DNA from: UBA2108 sp002713215 | GTDB taxonomy: Bacteria; Bacteroidota; Bacteroidia; Flavobacteriales_G; Salibacteraceae | Assembly: GCA_937891015.1 (NCBI GenBank) | Contig: CALAPY010000004.1 | Span: 1 to 62,706 of the forward strand | Length of the DNA: 62,706 nt | Reading direction: 5' to 3' | Part shown: positions 54,113-62,706 of the stretch, one piece after another | Numbering within the stretch: the first letter of the stretch is position 1 | How the letters are laid out: each line of letters starts with the position of its first letter | The notes under the pieces: model-generated | The model's input: only the letters and a program-made list of their open reading frames with translations | Told to the model about the DNA's origin: nothing | Databases searched by the model: none | Position numbers and translations under genes: made by a program

Positions 54113-54805
54113 ATGTCTTATAAAATCCTCTTAGTTGAAGACGAAGCAAATTTGGCTAATGCTATATTGCTCAATTTAGAACTCGAAGGATACTCGCCAA
54201 CATGGATAAAGAACGGAAAAACGGCAAATTCTCATTTGCTTTCGAACCCGAATTTCTTCGACCTCGTGATATTAGACGTAATGATTCCAGAAAAGGATGG
54301 GTTCGAAATCTGTAAAAATTACAGGGATGCAGGAAATAACACCCCAATTCTCTTTCTTTCGGCCAGAAATACTGCGGAAGACAAGATAACAGGCCTACGT
54401 CTTGGGGCTGATGATTACCTGGGAAAACCCTTTAATCTGGAAGAATTGCTTTTAAGGGTCGAGATTTTACTTAAACGGTATAATCAGGCTCCTACCCCTT
54501 CTCTTAATAAGGTATTGCTGGGAAAAGGGTCCATTAATTTTGCGGCACAATCTGCCACAAGTGTCACAGGCCTTACAATTAACCTATCTTCCCTGGAAAA
54601 CCAATTGTTACATTACCTGGTTCAAAGAAAGGGTGAAGTGGTTTCCCGAGAAGACATAATTGAACATGTCTGGAAAAACGAATCCATTAAAGGACGATCA
54701 ATTGATAATTTAATCTCAAGGTTTAGAAAGTGGTTCGAAGTCGACCCAAAAGAACCCAAACATTTTGTTTCTGTCCGTGGAGTCGGATATCGCTTCGATC
54801 TGTAA
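54113..54805 (+). CDS. OmpR/PhoB-family response regulator, orphan
   Basis: About 230 residues from ATG 54113. Receiver domain (1-120): acidic pair in LLVEDEANL, phosphoacceptor Asp in VILDVMIPEKDG, Ser in LFLSARN, Lys in GADDYLGKPF. Winged-helix DNA-binding domain (about 130-230): LSSLENQLLHYLVQRKGEVVSREDIIEHVW, RSIDNLISRFRKWFEVDP and FVSVRGVGYRFDL. No histidine kinase is next to it. It is divergent from the giant T9SS cargo gene across an intergenic region of about 135 bases and could control it. Confidence 0.95.
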   Translation: MSYKILLVEDEANLANAILLNLELEGYSPTWIKNGKTANSHLLSNPNFFDLVILDVMIPEKDGFEICKNYRDAGNNTPILFLSARNTAEDKITGLRLGADDYLGKPFNLEELLLRVEILLKRYNQAPTPSLNKVLLGKGSINFAAQSATSVTGLTINLSSLENQLLHYLVQRKGEVVSREDIIEHVWKNESIKGRSIDNLISRFRKWFEVDPKEPKHFVSVRGVGYRFDL

Positions 54806-54812
54806 TTCCGAA

Positions 54813-57476
54813 TCAGATCGAAAATTTCTTGTACCGGTGGTTGGTTAATTCAATGGGAGTTTTTCTATCTAGCATATTGAGTGCAATTGCCTCCATCCCC
54901 TTTTCAAACAATTTAATTTGATGCTCATCAATCAACTCATTGTCATCAATGAGCAAAGGAATAAATCCAGCTCTCTGGTTCCTGAATGAATAGATGGAAC
55001 TTAAAAACGGATTTTCACTTTGTTTTACACCTCTATATATATAGGCATACATCAATAGTTGATAAGCTTTTGATTTATTGGGGTTGAATTCCAGTAACTC
55101 CTGCGAGTCTAGCCTCAAATCTTTTTGGTCTACTTTACCGGTTTTGTAATCTATTACATGTTCAGCGCCCTTCCATCTTTCGATGCGATCTACAATTCCT
55201 TTCATCTTCAATGGAATGGAAATTTTGGCAAGCTGATATTCCAATTTTTCCTCAACACTTACTAGTTTAAATGGCTCAGCTTCTCCCCTTTTTTTATCGA
55301 TGGCCAAAAAGTTTTTGACCCATTTTTCGAGTATAGGTAGCAAGATCTTTAATCGACCATTTTCCAAATAATTTTTTGGATAAATCTTGCTCAACTCAAA
55401 AACCAACTGATTCAGAATCTTCGTGCCTAAGGTTTCATATTCAATGGTATTTGATAGCTTTCCCCGATAGGGTTTATATAAAATTTCCAGGGTATCATGT
55501 ATTACTGTTCCCAAAGAAGAAGTTTCGATGGAAAGATCCACATTTTCCTTTTCTCTTAACCCCAGAACATGGTAGATGAGAAAATCCATTGGATTGGACA
55601 GATAAACATTAAGTGCTGAAGGACTCATCCCCCTTTCAAACAAGTAATGTTTAATGGCTTCGTGAACCCGATCCGATTTTTCAATAATTAGCTCCTTATT
55701 CACAAAAGGCTCAAGGTCGTTCTTAACTATTGAAGAAGTGAATTTTAGCCCTTTGTCATTTTTGCTCCATTCCATGGCAGCCTGAAGAACAAACCGGCTT
55801 GGATCACCAGACTTGGAAAAGGTAGAACCGCTAGAATAAATAAACTTCGAAGACTCGGCTCTCTTCAAAAGCCGCATAAAATGATTAGCCAATATAGACT
55901 CACGGGCCATTTGATCCGGAAATCGGTACTGAATTCTTAATTCAAGCGGAATTAAGCTAGACTGTTTGGATTGGGGGAGGTTTTCATCTAAAAAAGATAA
56001 GAAAATAAGGTTTTTGAAGTCCAGGCATCTTGTTTCTAACAGACTCAATACCTGCAATCCCGATTTCATTTCACCCTGAACAGCAACGTAGGTTGAGTTA
56101 AGTTCTTTTTCTAATAAATAACTAAATACTTCTCCGTCATTCTGTTCTTTTGAAAGCAGCTCATAGTTGTTTCTGGCAGTGAAAAATAACCTGACACAGG
56201 TTCCTGACCACGAAAAGTTTTTAATTTCCAACAGCTTAGACACAAAAACATTTGTATCCAATCCTGTTTTAAAAAGTTCACTAAATGAGTTAAGCTCTGT
56301 TTTGGAAAATACATCAGAGAATTGCCGCCTACTTAGTGATCTGATATTTTTCTTAAGAATGTTTTCTCTGATTTGATCGATAACCTCGGGCTTCAATAAA
56401 TCAAAGGGCTTTAATTGGTCAAGAAAGTCAAAAACAACCGGAAATTTTATTTCATTCTTTCGCTTAAGTTCTTTATTAATCTTCAGTATGGATTTAAACA
56501 GCGCACCTTCCGGTGTATTCCCATACGATTTACCTTTTCCAACGTTAATAGAATTAACTTCCCCGGGAATCGAATTCATTAGGAGGGGTAAATCATTATC
56601 ATTCAACAAAATGATCGCAGTTTGATCAACTGCAGCTTCCGTCATCTTACTTAACTCCTTCGAAACCAACTTGGATGCAACAGCATCATTTCCACACTCA
56701 ATTGACTCTATGGATCGGGCCAGCTCTTTTTCAGAACCAACGGTAATCACCTTTGAAAAGAGGGTTGAGTTCTCTATGCTGAATCGGTTTGATTCGTGTT
56801 GCTGATCAATTCCATTCCATAGCGGAGAATCTTCTATCAGGCAACAAAATCGGGATTCTTTAAAAAACGTAATGATCTCTTTTTCAACGGGTGAAAAAAC
56901 AGTGAAACCACAGAAGTAAATTTTCTTCTTGAGAAAAGAAGTCTTCCTCAATTCATCAAGACCAATTACATACTTTAAAGAACTGGTGCACAGCTTTCTC
57001 TTCTGCAGATACTCATAAAAATTCTTAAACAGAAGGGGGAGCTTCTCCCAAACCTGAAGGTACTTTTCCTTCTTGGCAAGGTCCAGTTCCCATTTATCGA
57101 GAGCCTTTAACATATTTACCTGGTTCAATACTTTTTCCCCAGGTAAATTCTGCAATACAATTCTTTCAAAGTCGTTATAAATACTCGCTCCCCAATTTAG
57201 AAAAGCGGTAAAGGATTCTGAGCTTTTAAACGAGGTACAATAGACCTTATGCAACAGGGCAATTGCAACATCTTTATCTATTTCCTTATGAGGAATTTGC
57301 TGTTCTATAAAACCTGACCAGGTGTTAATGGCAGGTAACTCTATGGGCTTTCCTGCATTCCTATGAATTTCGTTTTTGAAAAGGCTAATGGCTCGCTGAG
57401 TAGGAAAGATTATTACAGTATTGGGATAATCTTCCTGTTTAATTTCTTCATATACACGCGTAAGAAATGAACTCAT
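54813..57476 (-). CDS. PD-(D/E)XK nuclease, AddB/RecB-like recombination protein
   Basis: 887 residues. The N-terminal two-thirds resemble an inactivated UvrD/AddB helicase (VIIFPTQRAISLFKNEI, later TAAVDQTAIILLNDNDLPLLMNSIP, MKSGLQVLSLLETRCLDFKNLIFLSFLDENLPQ). The C-terminal 220 residues are a RecB-type nuclease: MSPSALNVYLSNPMDFLIYHVL, LGTVIHDTLEIL, GIVDRIERWKGAEHVIDYKTGK (catalytic D...DYK) and a final YRGVKQSENPF-type helix. Usually works with an AddA helicase in double-strand break processing; no addA is in the window. Overlaps the TPR gene by four bases (ATGA). Confidence 0.9.
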   Translation of the reverse strand: MSSFLTRVYEEIKQEDYPNTVIIFPTQRAISLFKNEIHRNAGKPIELPAINTWSGFIEQQIPHKEIDKDVAIALLHKVYCTSFKSSESFTAFLNWGASIYNDFERIVLQNLPGEKVLNQVNMLKALDKWELDLAKKEKYLQVWEKLPLLFKNFYEYLQKRKLCTSSLKYVIGLDELRKTSFLKKKIYFCGFTVFSPVEKEIITFFKESRFCCLIEDSPLWNGIDQQHESNRFSIENSTLFSKVITVGSEKELARSIESIECGNDAVASKLVSKELSKMTEAAVDQTAIILLNDNDLPLLMNSIPGEVNSINVGKGKSYGNTPEGALFKSILKINKELKRKNEIKFPVVFDFLDQLKPFDLLKPEVIDQIRENILKKNIRSLSRRQFSDVFSKTELNSFSELFKTGLDTNVFVSKLLEIKNFSWSGTCVRLFFTARNNYELLSKEQNDGEVFSYLLEKELNSTYVAVQGEMKSGLQVLSLLETRCLDFKNLIFLSFLDENLPQSKQSSLIPLELRIQYRFPDQMARESILANHFMRLLKRAESSKFIYSSGSTFSKSGDPSRFVLQAAMEWSKNDKGLKFTSSIVKNDLEPFVNKELIIEKSDRVHEAIKHYLFERGMSPSALNVYLSNPMDFLIYHVLGLREKENVDLSIETSSLGTVIHDTLEILYKPYRGKLSNTIEYETLGTKILNQLVFELSKIYPKNYLENGRLKILLPILEKWVKNFLAIDKKRGEAEPFKLVSVEEKLEYQLAKISIPLKMKGIVDRIERWKGAEHVIDYKTGKVDQKDLRLDSQELLEFNPNKSKAYQLLMYAYIYRGVKQSENPFLSSIYSFRNQRAGFIPLLIDDNELIDEHQIKLFEKGMEAIALNMLDRKTPIELTNHRYKKFSI

Positions 57477-58078
57477 TTATCTAATTTGAAGCCATTTTTG
57501 ATAAACAACAAAAACTCCTTCCTCACTTTTTTGGTAAAGAATACATCCTTAATGGTTTTCCAGCTGGAATCAGCATCTGAATCGGATTCGATCTGTTCAT
57601 CGATCGAGTTTTGGTCTGTAGGTGCCTCTACCTTAGGTATTGGATTCTTATCATTAAAAAAGTCCTCTGACAGGGAATCGGCTTTTTCGAAACTTTTTTT
57701 TGCACTTGATTCAAAACCTTTTTTTTCCTGAAGAAGCCCCAGGTTGTTATGCGCTATGGCATCTTTAGGGTCGAGATGAATGGCCTTGTTATAATCTTCA
57801 ATAGCACCGTCAACATCCCCTAACCCATTTCTTATAAAGGCTCTGCTCGAGTAACGGAACGAATTATTCGGATCGAGTTTTAATGCAGTTGTCAAATTTT
57901 TTAAGCAATCGTTCAAATTACCCAAGTGATAAAAGCACATCCCTAGTTTTTCGTAATAATCCGGATGGTCATCAACCATTTCGATAAGTTGATTAAGGTA
58001 CAAAGCAGCTTGTTCGAATTCCTTGCCTTGATAATGCTTTTGGGCTTTAGTTAATAATTCCTCGCCTGACAAATTCAT
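57473..58078 (-). CDS. TPR-repeat protein
   Basis: 201 residues. Four tetratricopeptide repeats fill residues about 5-135 (QKHYQGKEFEQAALYLNQLIEM, DYYEKLGMCFYHLGNLNDCLKNLTTALKLDPN, AFIRNGLGDVDGAIEDYNKAIHLDPKD, AHNNLGLLQEKKGFESSAKKSFEKA). The tail is acidic and then basic (IESDSDADSSWKTIKDVFFTKKVRKEF). No signal peptide. A scaffold for protein contacts; partner unknown. Coupled to the nuclease gene by a four-base overlap and to the oxidoreductase upstream by one base. Confidence 0.88.
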   Translation of the reverse strand: MNLSGEELLTKAQKHYQGKEFEQAALYLNQLIEMVDDHPDYYEKLGMCFYHLGNLNDCLKNLTTALKLDPNNSFRYSSRAFIRNGLGDVDGAIEDYNKAIHLDPKDAIAHNNLGLLQEKKGFESSAKKSFEKADSLSEDFFNDKNPIPKVEAPTDQNSIDEQIESDSDADSSWKTIKDVFFTKKVRKEFLLFIKNGFKLDK

Positions 58079-59088
58079 TACAATTGTATTGCTGAAGAAT
58101 ATAGTTTCTCAATCATATCCACTACCTCTACCCCATCCCTGGCGGTGGTCATTATTTGCTCCTTTCCCTGAAGTGTTTTAACTACGTTGTCAATTACTTT
58201 ATCATGGTTTGACATCGAACCTTCATAATATCCATAATTATTGGCCGGAGCTGATATTGGCAGTTGATCCGCATTAATCGAATCCGACTGGATATACTCT
58301 ATGGCATTGAGGTATTTCCCGCCAATTTTAATGGTTGCATTCTCCGCAAAAATGGTAATGGAACCTTCCATGTTTTGACCAAAAGAGTTGGTTGTAAAGT
58401 TTAATGAACCCAGAATGGATTCACCCAGGATGAATGTAAAATTGCCACTGTCTTCAAATTCGGTTGATAGCTGATGTGCACAGTTTTTTATGTTTCCTGA
58501 AACATTGATCCAGGAACCAAACAGGTAGTATACAATATCAATAAAATGGCTGAACTGATTGAACAGAACACCTCCATCAAGTGCTTTGGTTCCCTTCCAG
58601 TTGCTATTGGAATAATAGGCATCATTTCGGTTCCAATAACAATTTACTACCACCTGATAAACATCTCCTAACTTACCTTGTTCCAACTCACTTTTAACTT
58701 TTTGTACGGGTGGATTGTATCGGTTTTGTTTTACAACAAATAATTCTTTGCCGGCCACTTCCGATTCTTTTCTCATTTCAATCGCATCGGAATAGCTCAA
58801 TGCCATTGGCTTTTCTACCAAAACATGTTTTCTACTGCCAAACGCAGAAATAGAATGCTCTCTGTGTAACCCACTGGGAGTGCAAACTGCAACAATGTCG
58901 CATGAAGAGTCCAAAAGCCCGGTATAGCTATTGAACTTTGTTGTACCAAATGACTTTGCAAAATTGCCACCAATGGATTCATCCTTATCAAATACACCAA
59001 CAAGCTCAGCATTCGGGTGTTCAACTATATGTTTTGCATGACGACTCGCAATATGCCCGCAACCAACTATCCCGAATTTAACATGCAT
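58078..59088 (-). CDS. Gfo/Idh/MocA-family sugar oxidoreductase
   Basis: 336 residues. NAD(P)-binding Rossmann motif FGIVGCGHIASRHAKHI (GxGxxA) at the N-terminus, VAVCTPSGLHREHSI, the EKPMALSYSDA signature with catalytic Lys (about residue 93), and NQFSHFIDIVYYLFGSW with the catalytic-region His. The pattern is close to UDP-N-acetyl-glucosamine-type 3-dehydrogenases (WlbA/WbpB) used in surface-polysaccharide sugar synthesis. Location beside glycosyltransferases supports this (inference). Its stop overlaps the TPR start by one base. The 257-base gap upstream, to the divergent membrane protein gene, holds no gene I can see. Confidence 0.9.
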   Translation of the reverse strand: MHVKFGIVGCGHIASRHAKHIVEHPNAELVGVFDKDESIGGNFAKSFGTTKFNSYTGLLDSSCDIVAVCTPSGLHREHSISAFGSRKHVLVEKPMALSYSDAIEMRKESEVAGKELFVVKQNRYNPPVQKVKSELEQGKLGDVYQVVVNCYWNRNDAYYSNSNWKGTKALDGGVLFNQFSHFIDIVYYLFGSWINVSGNIKNCAHQLSTEFEDSGNFTFILGESILGSLNFTTNSFGQNMEGSITIFAENATIKIGGKYLNAIEYIQSDSINADQLPISAPANNYGYYEGSMSNHDKVIDNVVKTLQGKEQIMTTARDGVEVVDMIEKLYSSAIQL

Positions 59089-59345
59089 AAATGAGAATTT
59101 TACTCTTGTTCATAATTTCATAGTTGGCCTTATGCCACTTGAATATACCTCTTCCTTTTAGCAAAATGTTTAACCTGATAAAAGATTGATGCAAAAGAAG
59201 CTAAAATGATTCCATGGAATAACTATTCAATTAGTAATTTTCAATCTCAATCAACTAACGATTTCAATACCTAATATTGTACGCATACAATTTTGCTAAA
59301 AATTGAAGAAGAAGAACGCAATAGTGCCACTAATAAACCCATCAA

Positions 59346-60707
59346 ATGATACTTGAAGATCTGGGCTTGGAATTGGGTCTTGGGGCACTGTATTTCATAC
59401 TAATACTCCTCTGGCTGTTTTTCTATACCTCAACTAAACGAGATCCTATTTTCAAGTACTTCCGATGGGGTATGGCTTTAAAACTGGTGGGAGGACTATC
59501 ATTCGCTCTTATCTATAAGTTTTATTATGGATACGGAGATACTTTTACTTATTTCACGAGTGCCCAAATACTTGGACAAATTATTATCGATGAACCAATC
59601 TATGGTTTAAAATTGGTGCTTAACATAACCGATTATGTACGAGCTGAAGACTATCTCTATAATCATATTCTGGTAAATTACTTTAATGGTGCTGATACCT
59701 TTACGGTTATTAAAATTGCAGGGCTGCTTTCAATTCTGGGAGCAGGTTTGTTTCTTCCCACGACCTTATTCTTTTCAATTTTCGCGTTCCTTGGGCAATG
59801 GAAACTTTATTTAACCTTCGTTAGAAGGTATCCACACCTAAAATTCGAACTGGCCCTGGCTCACTTTGCTATTCCATCGGTAATTTTTTGGGGTTCTGGT
59901 GTAATGAAGGATTCGTTGGTTTTAGGTTTTTTCGGGTTTCTCGTTTATTATATCGATATGGTACTTTTTCAAAGGAAGTACAAGACCATCTACGTAGCAT
60001 ACATACTGGCCACGACTTATTTAATTTACCTCATTAAAGGTTACGTAATTATAGCTTTTCTACCAGCGTTCCTAAGCTGGATCTTCTTTGCGTTTAATGC
60101 AAAAATTAAGAACGTGGTAATCCGGGTATTTATCTTTCCCTCGTTAATTGTAGGGTTAAGTGTAGCCAGTTTTTATTCTTATTTCTTAATTGAAAATTAT
60201 GATGAGAAGTATAGCTCCGAAAATCTATTGAATCGGGCATACATATACCAGGTTAACCATTACTCAGAAAATGACATTGAGGGAACCCGGTCGGGCTACA
60301 CATTTGGCCAGTATGAAAAGACACTTCCAGGAATGGCCACACTTATTCTTCCCTCGATTAACGTAACGCTTTTTAGGCCCTATCCCTGGGAAATAAAAAA
60401 TGCGGTAATGGGCATAACCAGCATGGAAAGCCTGTTTATTTCCTTGTTTTCGCTTTTTGTAATATTTCGGATTAAGTTTAGGCGCTTAATGAGGTATTTA
60501 GGAAGCGATTCATTTCTAATCATGTCCATTGTTTTTACACTGGTGTTCTCCTTTATTGTTGGTTTTTCATCCTACAATTTTGGAGCGTTGGCGAGATACA
60601 AGATTCTATGCTTACCATTTTACATTAGCACACTTTTAATCCTTACCAAAGAAGATCAAATACGGGAAAGCCTTAAACAATTTCCTTCTCGAAATACTCA
60701 GCGATAG
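59346..60707 (+). CDS. polytopic membrane protein, probable polysaccharide polymerase or GT-C type transferase
   Basis: 453 residues with about ten to twelve hydrophobic helices. Short loops contain GYGDTFTYF in the first third (a position where GT-C enzymes often keep an acidic pair), IPSVIFWGSGVMKDSLVLGFFGFLVYY, a Lys-Asp pair also kept in many bacterial polysaccharide membrane proteins, and a Tyr-rich loop at about 285-330 (YQVNHYSENDIEGTRSGYTFGQY). I recognise no certain family. Location in a polysaccharide region supports a role in glycan assembly. Its last 35 bases overlap the convergent glycosyltransferase gene. Confidence 0.8.
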   Translation: MILEDLGLELGLGALYFILILLWLFFYTSTKRDPIFKYFRWGMALKLVGGLSFALIYKFYYGYGDTFTYFTSAQILGQIIIDEPIYGLKLVLNITDYVRAEDYLYNHILVNYFNGADTFTVIKIAGLLSILGAGLFLPTTLFFSIFAFLGQWKLYLTFVRRYPHLKFELALAHFAIPSVIFWGSGVMKDSLVLGFFGFLVYYIDMVLFQRKYKTIYVAYILATTYLIYLIKGYVIIAFLPAFLSWIFFAFNAKIKNVVIRVFIFPSLIVGLSVASFYSYFLIENYDEKYSSENLLNRAYIYQVNHYSENDIEGTRSGYTFGQYEKTLPGMATLILPSINVTLFRPYPWEIKNAVMGITSMESLFISLFSLFVIFRIKFRRLMRYLGSDSFLIMSIVFTLVFSFIVGFSSYNFGALARYKILCLPFYISTLLILTKEDQIRESLKQFPSRNTQR

Positions 60708-62706
60708 TATTGAGCTCAAAATCCTTAATTCTATCTTTGGATTTGGAGGCATATTGACTCAGTAACTCAGCATCGTGAACCAGGTTAAGGATTGCATCAG
60801 ACAGTGACTGTATGTTGTTGCTTGTATAAAGAATTCCAAACTCTTCTCTGGCAAATCCTCTACTAAGAATCTCATATTCATTGGAGTTCGGTGCTAATAA
60901 CTCCCTGGGCCCACTTAAGCAATCGGATGAAATAATCGGCAAAGAATAAATCATTGATTCCAGCAAAACATTCGGAAATCCTTCATGTAATGATGACAAA
61001 ATGAAAATGTCAGCCTGTTGATAATACTTCTGAAGGTCACTCGTAAACGGAAATATTTTAACCCGATTTTCAATACCTAATTCCTTGGACAATTCCTGGA
61101 TACTTGTTTTTTCCTTTCCATCACCAATTATTAGTAACCTAAAATTAACCTGGTCTTTAATGTTGCTAAGGGCACGCAAAACCAACTGATGGTTTTTATT
61201 TTTATCCAACCTCCCAATACATAAGAAGGTAACTTCATCATTAATCTTAGTATTTCGATTGACTGCGTCAATCCCGGTTTTTACGGGATTATATATGGTT
61301 CTTAGCTTGTTTTCGCTGATTCCAAAGTTTAAGTTTAAATCCTTCCCGGTTGCTTTGGAATTCGTTATAATTAAATCTGCTTTGGGGTATTGCCTCCTTA
61401 TCAGGTATTTACTTACCCTGTTCTGAAACGAGCTGCCTTCATACTCTAAGGAACTATAACTCCTTTCACTTACAACAACTTTTAACCCGGGAACATTCTT
61501 CTTCACACCACAAGCAATGTAGTTGGGCCTATTTAAGAAAGATAAAAGCGTGTGTATTTTTCGATTTCTTACTTCTTTGGCTAATTGCTTTATGTAAAAT
61601 GGAATATCAAAAAACTTAACAATGGGTAATTCGCTGTCAATCAATGGTTTTTGTAGAACAACAACCTCAACGTTTTCGGGAATTGAATACGAAATTCGAT
61701 TTTCTAGTAAAAACAAGGTCACCTTGTATTTTGCAACCAAATAGTTGGCCAGAATGGAAAGTACCTTTTCCGCCCCCCCACCCTGCAGGGAAATACAAAA
61801 CAATCCAATGTGAGTTTCTTCTTCTGTATCCGGAAGGCACTTAGAATAAAACTCAAGGGTAGTATCCACCATTTTATCAATGGAAAATTTATCCTTTAGG
61901 GTGTCATAAGCATTGTTCCCAAATTCAATCCTCTTTTGAGGATCATTGTAAAATACCTGGAGTTTTTCAGCAAACAATTCCACATCAAAGGGGGGAATCA
62001 CAAATCCGTTGAATTCATTGATTACCACTTCATTCAATGCGGCTACATCAAAACATATTACCGGCTTTTTGAAAGCAAATGCCTCAATGGCCACCAATCC
62101 AAAACCCTCAGATTTTGAAGGAACAAGAACAACGTCTGAATTCGCAATGATTGAATTCGGATTATCAACATAACCCATAAAATTTACCTGACCACTTAGA
62201 CCCAATTCTTTGGTTAATTCTTGTAAATAATTTAGATGTTCTCCACTACCGGCAATGTTTAATTCAAAATTTACTTTGTTCTGTTTTAATCGATAACATG
62301 CCCCTAACGCAAATTCATGCCCCTTTAAGTCAAACAACCTACCCAAAATGAGCAGGTTTAGTTTTTTCTCTTTCCTTTCGGAGATTAGTGGTAACGAACC
62401 TTCAATCTTTATTCCATGAAATATAGTGTCAATTCTACCCGATTTAGCAATTCCATAGCGAACAAACAAATCCCGTAAACCCATGGAAACGGCAAATGAA
62501 CGGTTGATCCATTTCTCAGAAAAACGAGCAATTAAATAGTACAGACTCTTAACCGGTTTCTCTTTTTCAAGTCCAAACTTCTGCATAAATGACTCATCAT
62601 AACCGTGTTTGGTACTTACCAAAACAAGTTTAGATTGGAAGAGCATCTTTACAAGAGAACAGTAAAAATCTGCATGTATCAAATGGCTGTGTACAATATC
62701 CGGGTT
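60673..62706 (-). CDS. tandem GT4-family glycosyltransferase, 5' end outside window
   Basis: At least 678 residues in the window; the frame is open to the edge with NPDIVHSHL, a common GT4 motif, so the true start is further right. Two glycosyltransferase family 4 units in one chain. Unit 1 (to about residue 275 of the visible part) shows LLILGRLFDLKGHEFAL, GYVDNPNSIIANSDVVLVPSKSEGFGLVAIEAFAFKKPVI. Unit 2 (about 290 to end) shows LQGGGAEKVLSILANYL, CIGRLDKNKNHQLVL, QQADIFILSSLHEGFPNVLLESMIYSLPII. Each has the E-x7-E nucleotide-sugar motif. Such fused enzymes add two sugars in sequence or one is regulatory. Converges with the membrane protein gene, 35 bases overlapping. Confidence 0.9.
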   Translation of the reverse strand, partial: NPDIVHSHLIHADFYCSLVKMLFQSKLVLVSTKHGYDESFMQKFGLEKEKPVKSLYYLIARFSEKWINRSFAVSMGLRDLFVRYGIAKSGRIDTIFHGIKIEGSLPLISERKEKKLNLLILGRLFDLKGHEFALGACYRLKQNKVNFELNIAGSGEHLNYLQELTKELGLSGQVNFMGYVDNPNSIIANSDVVLVPSKSEGFGLVAIEAFAFKKPVICFDVAALNEVVINEFNGFVIPPFDVELFAEKLQVFYNDPQKRIEFGNNAYDTLKDKFSIDKMVDTTLEFYSKCLPDTEEETHIGLFCISLQGGGAEKVLSILANYLVAKYKVTLFLLENRISYSIPENVEVVVLQKPLIDSELPIVKFFDIPFYIKQLAKEVRNRKIHTLLSFLNRPNYIACGVKKNVPGLKVVVSERSYSSLEYEGSSFQNRVSKYLIRRQYPKADLIITNSKATGKDLNLNFGISENKLRTIYNPVKTGIDAVNRNTKINDEVTFLCIGRLDKNKNHQLVLRALSNIKDQVNFRLLIIGDGKEKTSIQELSKELGIENRVKIFPFTSDLQKYYQQADIFILSSLHEGFPNVLLESMIYSLPIISSDCLSGPRELLAPNSNEYEILSRGFAREEFGILYTSNNIQSLSDAILNLVHDAELLSQYASKSKDRIKDFELNTIAEYFEKEIV

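Noticed and set aside
59089..59345. Possible gene in the divergent gap before the membrane protein
   Set aside because: No frame of useful length and no recognisable structure; treated as a regulatory gap.

Overview
The window comes from a member of the Bacteroidota, most likely the order Flavobacteriales. Three large secreted proteins end in type IX secretion (T9SS) type A sorting domains, a T9SS plug protein is present, promoters fit the TTTG-N19-TAnnTTTG pattern, Shine-Dalgarno sequences are largely absent, and menaquinone, methylmalonyl-CoA mutase and PASTA/Ddl/RluD genes have flavobacterial arrangements. By eye the DNA is about 40% GC. I saw no rRNA, tRNA, CRISPR array, transposase or phage gene. 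Both edges cut genes: a C-terminal fragment at 1-111 and a tandem glycosyltransferase running off the right end.

Layout. 1-8.1 kb: T9SS cargo protein, aldehyde dehydrogenase, lipoprotein, a divergent Nramp-like transporter, ApaG, T9SS plug protein and peroxiredoxin. 8.3-12.4 kb: an accessory island with an Rhs/YD-repeat protein carrying a C-terminal lipase-like domain. Three bases after it comes an ankyrin-repeat lipoprotein whose reading frame breaks in an 11-A tract; this is a probable polymorphic toxin and immunity pair. A perfect 16-bp inverted repeat lies upstream. 12.5-23.7 kb: housekeeping genes (Smr, NUDIX, YaaA, SDR, TerC, YbaB, methylmalonyl-CoA mutase subunits, DivIC-like protein, cold-shock protein), plus an unlisted 48-codon gene whose leader resembles Bacteroidota lanthipeptide precursors. 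24.5-26.5 kb: a three-gene bufferin/oxazolin-type RiPP operon (precursor with KCGE motifs, DUF692 iron oxidase, DUF2063 partner) with a terminator-like hairpin between precursor and oxidase.

26.6-41 kb: envelope proteins with SPOR domains, a LOG-family hydrolase, a head-GIN lipoprotein, PurK, a SulP transporter, Ddl, and a PASTA / T9SS cargo / RluD operon. 41-47.8 kb: an HTH regulator and a tightly packed menaquinone operon menF-menD-menA-menC-menE that lacks menB. 47.8-54 kb: a giant (about 2,040 residue) secreted beta-helix/SprB-repeat protein with a near-perfect promoter, divergent from an orphan OmpR-type regulator. 54.8-62.7 kb: a RecB-like nuclease, a TPR protein, and the start of a surface-polysaccharide region (Gfo/Idh/MocA oxidoreductase, polytopic membrane protein, tandem GT4 glycosyltransferase).

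Functional names rest on motif recognition from translated sequence. No database search was run.
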